Source of the DNA: Lachnospiraceae bacterium
Lineage (GTDB): Bacteria > Bacillota > Clostridia > Lachnospirales > Lachnospiraceae
NCBI GenBank assembly: GCA_014804495.1
Contig: JAAUZS010000160.1
Location: 1-7,562 of the forward strand
Reading direction: 5' to 3'
DNA: 7,562 bases
The notes beneath the pieces were generated by a model that saw only the letters and a program-made list of their open reading frames with translations, made no database searches and was not told where the DNA came from. The translations under genes were made by a program, and so were the position numbers. Of this stretch, positions 1 through 7,275 are shown one piece after another. How positions within the stretch are numbered: position 1 is the first letter of the stretch; each line of letters opens with the position of its first letter.

Positions 1-1251
1 TATTATGACACTACAGTTAATGAAGCACAGATAAAATCTAATGCGGATTATATGGCGGCTCATTTAAAAGAGTTCGGATGGGAATATATTGTAGTGGATA
101 TTGAATGGTACTCTAATGATGCGGGAACTAAGAGGGACAGATTCCAATATATTCCGTTTGGGGATGTGGAAATGGATGCTTACGGAAGGCTGCAGCCTGC
201 GCCTGAGCGTTTTCCTTCTTCTACAGGAGGAAAAGGATTTGGACCGCTGGCTGATTATGTACATAGTCTGGGACTTAAGTTCGGCATCCATATTATGAGG
301 GGTATTCCACGCAAAGCGGCGCATGAGCATTGCCCTGTTTTGGGAGCGGAAGAAACGGCAGACATGATAGCAGACCCTTCATCCATATGTATCTGGAATC
401 CCGATATGTATGGCGTGCGAAACACGCAAGACGGTCAGGCTTATTATGATTCACTGTTTGCTATGTATGCAGAGTGGGGCGTGGATTATATAAAATGCGA
501 CGATATCTGTGACAGCAGGTTATACCGTACAGAACCCTTCGGCGGATGGGATGAGATAAGGATGCTGCACAATGCCATAGAAAAATGTGGCAGACCGATT
601 GTGTTAAGTCTTTCTCCGGGACCGGCACAGATTGAACATGCATGGGAATATTGTAAATATGCCAATATGTGGCGTATTACTGATGACTTATGGGATGAAT
701 GGAATCTGTTAAAAGCGATGTTTGCCCGCTGTGAATTGTGGCAGGATCATGTGAGGGAAGGCTGTTTTCCTGATTGTGATATGCTTCCGCTTGGTAAGCT
801 TGGCAAAGGCTTTGGCAACGAGTGGGAAACGAGGTTTACTAAAGAAGAGCAGAAAACCATGATGACGCTCTGGTGTATATTCCGCTCACCCCTTATGATT
901 GGAGCAGAACTGACGCTTCTTGATGATTGGACGCTGTCATTGCTTACTAATAAAGATGTACTTGACCTTATGAAGGAAGAATGCAGAGGAACGCAGCTTG
1001 TCAGGACAGATAAAGAGGTTATCTGGAAAAATAAGGATAGGTCTTCGGGAAAAGTATGTGTGGCTCTTTTCAATATCAGTGATGAAGATGCGCTGATTTC
1101 GGTTAATCTTATGGACCTCGAAGAAGGATATGAAGCCGGAGAAAATAGAAATCTGTATGAATTGTGGGATAAGAAAAAAGTCGCAGTAACTAACGGCAAG
1201 ATTGAAGCGGATGTTCCGGCCCATGGCGTTAAGGTTTACAGGGTGGATTAA
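1..1251 (+). CDS. GH27 alpha-galactosidase-type glycoside hydrolase (5' partial)
   Basis: Retaining glycosidase expected to release terminal alpha-galactosyl residues (or beta-L-arabinopyranosyl, a known GH27 alternative) from oligosaccharides. The frame is open from base 1, which already encodes family sequence (YYDTTVNEAQIKSNADYM), so the true start is upstream and the ATG at 52 is internal. Numbering from that ATG, the (beta/alpha)8 barrel shows YIVVDIEWY (strand with a substrate-binding Asp), KFGIHIMRG, then VDYIKCDD with probable nucleophile D150 (nt 499-501), and WRITDD with the RxxxD acid/base D212 (nt 685-687). A beta-sandwich C-terminal domain follows, about residues 310-399, ending at TAA 1249-1251. 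Both catalytic Asp residues are present, so it looks active. There is no signal peptide in view because the N-terminus is missing; similar clostridial enzymes are often cytoplasmic. It lies 72 bp upstream of the next gene on the same strand. Family assignment is firm, exact substrate is not. Confidence 0.93.
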   Translation, partial: YYDTTVNEAQIKSNADYMAAHLKEFGWEYIVVDIEWYSNDAGTKRDRFQYIPFGDVEMDAYGRLQPAPERFPSSTGGKGFGPLADYVHSLGLKFGIHIMRGIPRKAAHEHCPVLGAEETADMIADPSSICIWNPDMYGVRNTQDGQAYYDSLFAMYAEWGVDYIKCDDICDSRLYRTEPFGGWDEIRMLHNAIEKCGRPIVLSLSPGPAQIEHAWEYCKYANMWRITDDLWDEWNLLKAMFARCELWQDHVREGCFPDCDMLPLGKLGKGFGNEWETRFTKEEQKTMMTLWCIFRSPLMIGAELTLLDDWTLSLLTNKDVLDLMKEECRGTQLVRTDKEVIWKNKDRSSGKVCVALFNISDEDALISVNLMDLEEGYEAGENRNLYELWDKKKVAVTNGKIEADVPAHGVKVYRVD

Positions 1252-1303
1252 GGCAGGATAGTTTATTACTTAATCCGCAGTCTGCGAAGAAACGGTAGGT
1301 TAA

Positions 1304-1327
1304 GAGAGGAGTATGGGTACTAAATGA
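1304..1327 (+). promoter_or_regulatory. Ribosome binding site and 4-codon mini-ORF (MGTK*) leading into the zinc-ribbon gene
   Basis: GAGAGGAG at 1304-1311 is the only good Shine-Dalgarno before the gene at 1324. It stands 12 bases from that ATG, which is long. A second ATG at 1313 lies almost on top of the SD and reads ATG GGT ACT AAA TGA; its stop (1325-1327) overlaps the next start as ATGA. The CDS start at 1324 is kept because only it opens the long frame and gives the intact C-x2-C zinc ribbon. Whether the mini-ORF is translated is unknown. Confidence 0.4.
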
Positions 1328-2277
1328 AATGTACATGTGTACAATGCGGTAAGTCTTTTGAATTGAGCGATTCAGAAATTGATTTTTATCGTAAGAAAAA
1401 TCTGCATCTGCCTAAGCGATGTAAGGATTGCAGACAGAAAAATAAGCAAAAACAAGACATGACGCCAAAGGTGAGTAACAGTTGGAGTGCACAGGGCAAA
1501 TATGATGTGGTGTCAGAGCAGGATAATAATAAGATTGGTAAATGGAAGTACGGCATTATTGCCGTAGCAGCGTTGTTGCTCATTTTGAGCATAAAAGTAT
1601 CACTTAGCGTTTTTGATGCAAGTGTTGAAGGAAATACATATTCTGCGGAAGCTGCACAGAATGATTCGAGCAGTAGTATGGATTCAGGACAAAGTGAGTC
1701 CGTCAGCGCTATACAATCGGGACAGAATAAAGTCGCAAATACCACTGAATCAATACAACCTTATACAATCGGTGATACAGAACAGGAGCAAATTACTGCT
1801 GACGATTCTGTAGACTCAGCTCTTAATGATTCAGTAAATGCTGTGAGTTTAGAACAGGCCGATGCGCCTGATTCTACAGAATCCATACCGAATGATTTTG
1901 ACATAGATAATGTAGAAGCGGAGCTAATAAGCGATACCGAACCAGAGCAAATAACGGCTGCGGATGTCGAGGCTGCAGACCCGATACAGGACAGCAGCCC
2001 GGTTGTAAGACAGTATTATTTCCGTAATGCAAAGCTATTAGATGAACATTATCAGAAACATGGAATAGAAATGGGCTTTGCATCTGCGGAGGAATATCAG
2101 GCGGCTGCGAGCGCAGTAGTTATCAATGAGAATTCTTTACATAAGCTTGAAGCGGAAGACGGAGACGATGTATATTATCTGGAAGCTACCAATGATTTTG
2201 TCATTGTTTCCACTGACGGATATATTCGGACATATTTTCGACCGGATAGTGGGATAAATTATTATAATAAGCAGTAA
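1324..2277 (+). CDS. Membrane-anchored zinc-ribbon protein with C-terminal possible BECR-type RNase-like domain
   Basis: Function unknown. Seen in order: an N-terminal zinc ribbon resembling the 'probable zinc-ribbon' family (zf-trcl type) at residues 1-45, with ligands C5-x2-C8 and C33-x2-C36 (spare C3) and the family pattern F..S..E..FY......P..C..C; one hydrophobic segment at 76-95 after a Lys-rich stretch; a Ser/Asp/Glu/Gln-rich linker at about 96-228; and a compact C-terminal domain at 229-317. Positive-inside logic puts the ribbon in the cytoplasm and the C-terminal domain outside. The linker holds an imperfect duplication (IGDTEQEQITAD at 149-160, ISDTEPEQITAA at 202-213). The C-terminal domain has an EHYQKHGIEMGF helix, SAEEYQAAA, then VSTDGYIRTYF; this His-x3-His...S/T...TYF layout resembles Barnase-EndoU-ColicinE5/D-RelE-fold toxins and phage-linked nucleases, which is an inference. 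It starts a likely operon with the next two genes. Confidence 0.8.
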   Translation: MKCTCVQCGKSFELSDSEIDFYRKKNLHLPKRCKDCRQKNKQKQDMTPKVSNSWSAQGKYDVVSEQDNNKIGKWKYGIIAVAALLLILSIKVSLSVFDASVEGNTYSAEAAQNDSSSSMDSGQSESVSAIQSGQNKVANTTESIQPYTIGDTEQEQITADDSVDSALNDSVNAVSLEQADAPDSTESIPNDFDIDNVEAELISDTEPEQITAADVEAADPIQDSSPVVRQYYFRNAKLLDEHYQKHGIEMGFASAEEYQAAASAVVINENSLHKLEAEDGDDVYYLEATNDFVIVSTDGYIRTYFRPDSGINYYNKQ

Positions 2278-2302
2278 CTGAAAGGATAAGGAAACAGGGA
2301 AT

Positions 2303-3007
2303 ATGAAGATAAGCAGGGAAAACAAAAAATACATGCTTTTGATTCTGCCGCTGATTGAGGTGGTAATAGGCGTAATAATGTACGCTTTTTGCATGATTTG
2401 TATGAAGTTTGGGTTTGGACAGTCCTTTTTCGCACTGGTAGGCGCGGTGATTCCGATTCTGATAACGGGAGGCGTTAATCTGGCGGGCTTCATGAAGACT
2501 ACTGACGCTTTGTGGAATGCTCATTCGGTTGAAAAGAGACTGGAAATGATGAAAGATGCTCATGCCGGTATCTATGCGGTGATTGCGGCAGTCACCTATT
2601 ATATGTTGTATGCTGGCGGTCTTGTTACGATTTGGAAAGATAAGCAGTTATTGCTTTTGGGAATCGGATATGTTATATCAGGAACATTGGGCTGTATGGC
2701 AGTAGTATGGTTTCCGGAAAAAAAATCCAAGGAGAGCTCCTATGCTTTTGCTTCGAAATCAGAGAAACAGGTCTTTAGAATATTTTTAAGTCTTATACTG
2801 GTTTTGTGTTTCGGCACCTGCATTATGTTTTCCACGATAATGGGATTGTTGGAAGCTTTACTGTGTATGTGGATATGGACATTCTATTATTATATGTCTA
2901 AGAAGTGCTTTGGCGGAATCACTGCGGAACTGACAGGCTTTTTTATAGCGCTGTGTGAGCTTGCGGTAGTGCTGTTTGTCGGTATTTTTGGAAGGATTTT
3001 GATGTAA
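2303..3007 (+). CDS. CobS-like (adenosylcobinamide-GDP ribazoletransferase family) membrane protein with degenerate active site
   Basis: An integral membrane protein of 234 residues with about six or seven hydrophobic segments (roughly 11-31, 41-57, 90-110, 115-136, 158-178, 180-198, 209-232). CobS joins alpha-ribazole to adenosylcobinamide-GDP in the last steps of cobalamin synthesis. Family landmarks align clearly: ILITGGVNLAGFMKTTDAL for the GGxHLDGxxDTxDAL motif, EKRLEMMKDAHAGIYAV for the REKxLEIMKDsxxGxfgv motif, and KKCFGGITAELTGF...CEL for GGxTGDxxGA...E. The usual His and Asp of HLDG are N59 and A61, the Asp of xDT is K65, and TGD reads T-A-E (207-209); D68, K84, D85 and E219 remain. 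It also lacks the usual N-terminal stretch of about 30 residues, and an in-frame TGA at 2279-2281 excludes a longer start. AAGGAA at 2287-2292 precedes the ATG by about 10 bases. No other cobalamin gene is in the window, so catalysis is doubtful: pseudoenzyme, repurposed protein or decaying paralogue. Confidence 0.75.
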   Translation: MKISRENKKYMLLILPLIEVVIGVIMYAFCMICMKFGFGQSFFALVGAVIPILITGGVNLAGFMKTTDALWNAHSVEKRLEMMKDAHAGIYAVIAAVTYYMLYAGGLVTIWKDKQLLLLGIGYVISGTLGCMAVVWFPEKKSKESSYAFASKSEKQVFRIFLSLILVLCFGTCIMFSTIMGLLEALLCMWIWTFYYYMSKKCFGGITAELTGFFIALCELAVVLFVGIFGRILM

Positions 3008-3030
3008 AATGATAAGGAAATTACTAAGAA

Positions 3031-5928
3031 ATGGGTAGAAAAAGACTTGTAATCGGTATTCTGGCGCATGTAGACGCCGGAAAGACTACATTGGCGGAAA
3101 GCATGCTTTATTTAAGCGGTATCATACGCAATGCCGGCAGGGTTGACCACGGCGACACTTTTCTGGACACAGATTCTCAGGAAAGGTCGAGGGGAATCAC
3201 GATTTTCTCCAAGCAGGCTGAGATTTCATGGAATGAAATGGAAGTGACTTTGCTTGATACGCCGGGGCACGTGGATTTTTCTGCCGAAATGGAGAGAACG
3301 CTGCAGGTGCTGGATTATGCGGTGCTAGTAATCAGCGGAGCTGACGGAATACAGGGGCATGTGCCGACATTGTGGAAGTTACTGGAACGTTATCGCATTC
3401 CGGTTTTTATTTTTGTCAATAAAATGGACCAGCCGGGAACTGATAAGAGCAATTTGATGCGGGAACTACAGGAACGGCTGAGTGGGCAGTGTGTAGATTT
3501 TACAGCGGCGTCAATGCTTAATGGCTCAGTTTCGGAACAGATAGATATAGATTCCGAGACTGAGGCTTTTATGGAAAGTATAGCAGTATGTGACGAGAAA
3601 TTATTAGAGAAATATTTGGAGAATGGGAACGACGGAGTGGGGGAGGAAGATATCGCGGCTTTAGCTGCCGAAAGAAAACTCTTTCCCTGTTATTTTGGTT
3701 CTGCGCTGAAAATAGAGGGAGTGAAGGAATTCTTAGACGGTTTGGAAAAGTATAGTCAAGCGCCTATATATCCTGAAAACTTCGGTGCAAGAATATATAA
3801 GATTGGAAGAGACGGTTCAGGAAACCGCCTTACGCATATGAAGATTACCGGTGGACGCATGCAGGTAAAACAGATTCTTCATGGTGAAAGCAATGAGAAC
3901 GGGGAAGCAGAGGCTTGGGAAGAAAAGGTCAACCAGATACGTGTTTATTCCGGTGTTAAATATGATGTGGAACAAGAAGCTGTTGCAGGTACAATCTGCG
4001 CTGTTACCGGACTGAGCAGGACTTTTGCCGGAGAAGGACTTGGAATTGAGCAGGGCAGTATAGAGCCGCTTCTTGCACCGGTCATGACTTATCGTGTTAA
4101 TCTTCCGCCAGAGCAGGATGTACATGTTATGTACAAAAAGTTATGTCAACTTGAAGAGGAGGAACCGCAGCTTCATGTAGTATGGAAGGAACATGTAGGT
4201 GAGATTCATATACAATTGATGGGAGAAGTCCAGATTGAAATTCTGCAAAATCTGATAGAGGAACGTTTCGGAGTAGCAGTGGAGTTTGATGTGGGCAGTA
4301 TTGTATACAAAGAAACGATTGGTAATAAAGTAGAAGGAGTGGGACATTTTGAACCTCTCCGACACTATGCGGAAGTGCATCTTATTTTGGAGCCGTTGGA
4401 AGCGGGCAGCGGTCTTGTCTTTGATACGGTATGCAGCGAAGACGATCTGGATAGAAACTGGCAGAGACTGATATTGACGCATTTGAAGGAGAAAGAGCAT
4501 CTTGGTATTCTGACAGGCTCTCCGATTACGGATATGAAGATAACTCTGGCTGCCGGAAAGGCGCACCTTAAGCATACCGAAGGCGGTGATTTCAGGCAGG
4601 CTGTTTATCGTGCGCTCAGGCAGGGACTTCATCAGGCGGAAAATGTTCTGCTGGAGCCTGTTTATGAGTTCAGACTGGAACTGCCGTCTGCGATGATAGG
4701 GCGCGCCATGTCGGATATACAGGCGATGCATGGGCATTTTAATCCGCCACTGGCAGACGGCGAGATTTCTGTTTTAACCGGAACGGCGCCTGTATCGACT
4801 ATGCGGGGGTATCATACGGAAGTGATGGCGTATTCAGGAGGGAGTGGAAGGCTTTTTTGCAGTCTGAAAGGCTATGAGCCGTGCCATAATACGGAAGAAG
4901 TGATAGCGGCATGCGGTTATGATGCAGAGCGGGATTTGGACAATCCTTCCGCGTCTGTTTTCTGTGCGCATGGTGCGGGCTTTGTGGTGGAGTGGCAGGA
5001 CGTCGGAAAGTATATGCACTTAGAGAGCGTCTTGAGTAAATGGGGAAAAGACGGGGAGGAAGGCGCATACGGACAGGATGAAACAGAATACGGATTGAGA
5101 ACGGGAATTAAGGGTAGAAATGGAATCGGAGAAAAGGTCAGTCTTGCAACAGGTGGAAATGAAACAGAAGAAAACAGCGGATATTATGCTGCCAAAGCTA
5201 ATGATAAGGAATTGGAGGAAATTTTTAACCGTACATATGGAAGCAGAAGTAACGACAATAGGAAAAGGCCCGGAAGTCCGAAAATAATCCGTGCGGAAGA
5301 GCATATGGAAAACCGCTCGAAAAACAGTACAGACAATAGTACAAAAGACAATACAGAAAGCAGCGCAGGAGATTATGATAATAAGAAAAAAGTCGCAAAT
5401 ATCCAAAAAGAAGACTATCTGCTTGTAGACGGATACAATATTATTTTTGCATGGGAAGAATTAAGCGAACTCGCCAAAGTCAATCTGGACAGCGCACGGG
5501 GAAAACTGATGGACATCTTAAGCAACTATCAGGGATACCGTAAGATGACTCTTATTCTGGTATTTGACGCCTATAAAGTAAAGGGGAATCCGGGAAGCGT
5601 TTTCATGTATCATAATATAAATGTAGTCTATACGAAAGAGGCGGAGACCGCGGACCAGTATATTGAGAAAGTCACACACGAGATTGGCAGGAAGCATCGG
5701 GTGGCGGTGGCAACTTCTGACGGACTGGAGCAGCTTATAATTATGGGGCAGGGAGCAAGGCGAATTTCAGCCAGAGAATTAAAAGAAGAAATCATGTCAA
5801 CTAATCAGGAACTTCGCGACCTTTTTCTGAACAAGCCGACATCCGACAGACAGTATCTGTTTGATAAGCTGCCTGAAGAACTGGCTAAGCATATAGAGGA
5901 TGTCAGGCTTGGAAAAGAAGAGTTTTAA
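3031..5928 (+). CDS. TetM/EF-G-like translation factor GTPase fused to a YacP/Rae1-type NYN endoribonuclease domain
   Basis: The N-terminal two thirds are a ribosomal-protection-type (Tet(M)/EF-G-like) GTPase: G1 AHVDAGKTT (12-20), G2 RSRGIT (52-57), G3 DTPGH with catalytic His (76-80), G4 NKMD (130-133), G5 GSAL (223-226). Domain II spans about 252-350, III about 351-425, and IV-V about 425-640, ending in a conserved SVFCAHGAGFVVEW segment (642-655). After a linker with an ELEEIFNRTYG motif (727-737) and a hydrophilic Asn/Ser/Lys-rich spacer (738-792) comes a complete YacP-like NYN domain (about 795-965, near the length of free-standing YacP). It shows LLVDGYN (D800), LVFDAYK (D846), YTKEAETADQYIEK (E870, D875), VATSDGLEQ (D897), GQGARRISARELKEE. 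B. subtilis YacP (Rae1) is a ribosome-associated A-site mRNA endonuclease. Inferred role: a cytoplasmic GTPase that places a nuclease at the ribosome. Start at 3031 fits AAGGAAA at 3014-3020. The domain IV tip lacks the Tet(M) YSPVST-type loop, so tetracycline resistance is not implied. Confidence 0.92.
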   Translation: MGRKRLVIGILAHVDAGKTTLAESMLYLSGIIRNAGRVDHGDTFLDTDSQERSRGITIFSKQAEISWNEMEVTLLDTPGHVDFSAEMERTLQVLDYAVLVISGADGIQGHVPTLWKLLERYRIPVFIFVNKMDQPGTDKSNLMRELQERLSGQCVDFTAASMLNGSVSEQIDIDSETEAFMESIAVCDEKLLEKYLENGNDGVGEEDIAALAAERKLFPCYFGSALKIEGVKEFLDGLEKYSQAPIYPENFGARIYKIGRDGSGNRLTHMKITGGRMQVKQILHGESNENGEAEAWEEKVNQIRVYSGVKYDVEQEAVAGTICAVTGLSRTFAGEGLGIEQGSIEPLLAPVMTYRVNLPPEQDVHVMYKKLCQLEEEEPQLHVVWKEHVGEIHIQLMGEVQIEILQNLIEERFGVAVEFDVGSIVYKETIGNKVEGVGHFEPLRHYAEVHLILEPLEAGSGLVFDTVCSEDDLDRNWQRLILTHLKEKEHLGILTGSPITDMKITLAAGKAHLKHTEGGDFRQAVYRALRQGLHQAENVLLEPVYEFRLELPSAMIGRAMSDIQAMHGHFNPPLADGEISVLTGTAPVSTMRGYHTEVMAYSGGSGRLFCSLKGYEPCHNTEEVIAACGYDAERDLDNPSASVFCAHGAGFVVEWQDVGKYMHLESVLSKWGKDGEEGAYGQDETEYGLRTGIKGRNGIGEKVSLATGGNETEENSGYYAAKANDKELEEIFNRTYGSRSNDNRKRPGSPKIIRAEEHMENRSKNSTDNSTKDNTESSAGDYDNKKKVANIQKEDYLLVDGYNIIFAWEELSELAKVNLDSARGKLMDILSNYQGYRKMTLILVFDAYKVKGNPGSVFMYHNINVVYTKEAETADQYIEKVTHEIGRKHRVAVATSDGLEQLIIMGQGARRISARELKEEIMSTNQELRDLFLNKPTSDRQYLFDKLPEELAKHIEDVRLGKEEF

Positions 5929-5955
5929 GAGATGATTAAGGCTTAATAAGTATGT
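5929..5955. other. 27-bp convergent intergenic gap with a short palindrome, no recognisable terminator
   Basis: The plus-strand fusion gene and the minus-strand permease gene end 27 bases apart. The gap holds ATTAAG-G-CTTAAT (5935-5947), a perfect 6-bp inverted repeat with a single central base. It is AT-rich, has almost no loop and no following T-run on either strand, so it is not a convincing terminator. Transcripts from the two sides may overlap at their 3' ends. Confidence 0.45.
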
Positions 5956-7167
5956 TTAGCTTTTAACCTGGTGCCCTTTAAAACCTTTGCCGGTGCATAA
6001 AAGGCAAATGATTATCAAAGCAATATACACAATGAATATCATTTCCAAGTATGATATTATAAGACCTCCGAATTGATAACTGTTATATGTCCTCAACACA
6101 TGTTTTAAATCAATGCAGTTTAGTGGTAATAAATATAATATCTTATTCCATAATCCGCTGCTTTTTGATGACGTGAGAAATATTGTGCCAAAAACCAATA
6201 GTATGTTCAATGCCAGAACAATCATCGGGCTTTTGCTTAAAGCTGATATCAGCAGAGAAAAGGCGGTAACAAAAAACGAAATCAGGAACATGACTGATAA
6301 ATTTATCATGCAAGCTTTAAATACCGTCATTTGGTAAGGTATTATAGTATCCCATAATTGAACAGGCATGTTCCAGCCGTCAATCCCCAATAAAGAACAG
6401 CTTATTCCGATGCTGACTAAGCTGCATACGGCAATATAAATAAAGGCAAAGGTAAAGGCAGCAAGTATTTTAGCTGAGATAACCTTGCTTTTTCCATACT
6501 TTGACGTAAGTAACAGAGCGTCTGTGCGGTTCTGATATTCTCCTGCGAAAATGGGTGCAATACATAAACTTATCACAAAAAACAAATAAAATAACAGTTC
6601 GATGCCGGTCCATATGATATCCCATGCATTTGTACCGCCCCATAGAAACGGTGTAACTATTGTGTTTGCTTTCGCCAGCCAATATTCCTTTTCAGCTTCC
6701 GAGAAATTGCCGTAAGTGTATTCTGCATTCAGAAGAGTTTCTATTTTCTGTATCCGTCTGTCATAAAAACCGATTTCGCCTTCCGTATTGATTTTATTCA
6801 GATTTTCCCAGTCAATTTGTTCATTCCACTCCACATAGTTTCTGGAAATACAGGAAAACAGATTTCTTTGAGGTTCAATTAATTCCCAATCATATCCGTA
6901 AGGGCTGTCTGACATTTGTCGTTGATACTCCTGCAAAAAATCTGTAAGAAACTCTTCATTCAGCTCAGAAGTCAGGCTGTTTTCGACTTCTTCCTGCTTT
7001 AGAATGGCCGACACTCCGCTTATTTCTTTATCACCATCACGAAAGCTCTCCCCCTGTATCTGTACAATATTACAGATAATCACCAATATAAGCCCTAATA
7101 ACATGGCTATTTGATTTACTCTTTTACATATTATCTTTTTTAACTCAAAATAATATAGTTGTCTCAT
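5956..7167 (-). CDS. ABC-2 type transporter permease subunit
   Basis: Membrane subunit of an ABC-2 type transporter, 403 residues; its substrate cannot be told from sequence. It has the usual layout of this permease class: a short basic N-terminus (FELKKIICKR), TM1 at about 18-38, a large extracytoplasmic domain (about 39-185) with EAEKEYWLAK near its end, then five further TM segments (about 185-208, 230-256, 285-310, 313-333, 367-392). Between TM2 and TM3 lies the cytoplasmic coupling-type motif FAGEYQNRTDALLLTSKYGKSKV (positions 207-229), typical of Firmicutes ABC-2 permeases, including bacteriocin- or antibiotic-related ones. The start at 7167 is preceded by a strong Shine-Dalgarno. No ATPase gene is visible: downstream it converges with the fusion gene, and upstream lie 211 bases of AT-rich DNA and then a broken recombinase. 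It is therefore an orphan here, or its partner is outside the window. Confidence 0.85.
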   Translation of the reverse strand: MRQLYYFELKKIICKRVNQIAMLLGLILVIICNIVQIQGESFRDGDKEISGVSAILKQEEVENSLTSELNEEFLTDFLQEYQRQMSDSPYGYDWELIEPQRNLFSCISRNYVEWNEQIDWENLNKINTEGEIGFYDRRIQKIETLLNAEYTYGNFSEAEKEYWLAKANTIVTPFLWGGTNAWDIIWTGIELLFYLFFVISLCIAPIFAGEYQNRTDALLLTSKYGKSKVISAKILAAFTFAFIYIAVCSLVSIGISCSLLGIDGWNMPVQLWDTIIPYQMTVFKACMINLSVMFLISFFVTAFSLLISALSKSPMIVLALNILLVFGTIFLTSSKSSGLWNKILYLLPLNCIDLKHVLRTYNSYQFGGLIISYLEMIFIVYIALIIICLLCTGKGFKGHQVKS

Positions 7168-7175
7168 GTTCTTCT

Positions 7176-7186
7176 CTTCCTTTCCT
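7176..7186 (-). promoter_or_regulatory. Shine-Dalgarno of the ABC permease
   Basis: On the minus strand AGGAAAGGAAG ends 8 bases before the ATG at 7167-7165. Purine richness and spacing are good and fix this start; no other in-frame ATG lies nearby upstream. No convincing -35/-10 pair was found between here and 7378. Confidence 0.7.
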
Positions 7187-7235
7187 GACTGTCTCTTCGG
7201 GATGCTTCAGGTATAAAATGTTTCAAAATATTCCC

Positions 7236-7262
7236 TTTAATATGTATAACGCTTTTAATATG
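7236..7262 (-). repeat. Direct repeat of CATATTAAA, 18-bp period, upstream of the permease gene
   Basis: On the plus strand TTTAATATG occurs at 7236-7244 and 7254-7262, separated by 9 bases. On the minus strand this is CATATTAAA-N9-CATATTAAA, lying about 70-95 bases before the permease start. Tandem half-sites at such spacing can be binding sites for a response regulator or other dimeric activator. The region is so AT-rich that chance is a serious alternative. Confidence 0.3.
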
Positions 7263-7275
7263 ATAAATGTGCGAT

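Noticed and set aside
747..1199. 150-codon open frame on the minus strand inside the glycosidase gene
   Set aside because: It lies antisense within a clearly conserved GH27 domain, has Ser/Leu-rich shadow composition and no ribosome binding site or recognisable motif.
1276..1286. CGCAG-T-CTGCG palindrome between the glycosidase and the zinc-ribbon gene
   Set aside because: Only 5 bp per arm with a one-base centre and no T-tract; too short to call an operator or terminator.
5367..5377. AGGAG-ATT-ATG inside the fusion gene as an internal start for a free-standing YacP domain
   Set aside because: This ATG is out of frame with the gene and its frame ends after a few codons.
5381..5397. 17-base exact match ATAAGAAAAAAGTCGCA with 1169-1185
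   Set aside because: Both copies are inside genes and encode similar Lys-Lys-Lys-Val-Ala stretches; A-rich and without other repeat features, so probably coincidence.
3031..5928. Tetracycline resistance gene (tet(M)/tet(W) type)
   Set aside because: The GTPase resembles Tet(M), but the domain IV loop that evicts tetracycline is not of the Tet type and the protein has a nuclease fusion; Lachnospiraceae carry many such non-resistance relatives.
5935..5947. ATTAAG-G-CTTAAT palindrome as a bidirectional terminator
   Set aside because: The loop would be a single base, the stem is mostly A/T, and no T-run follows on either strand.
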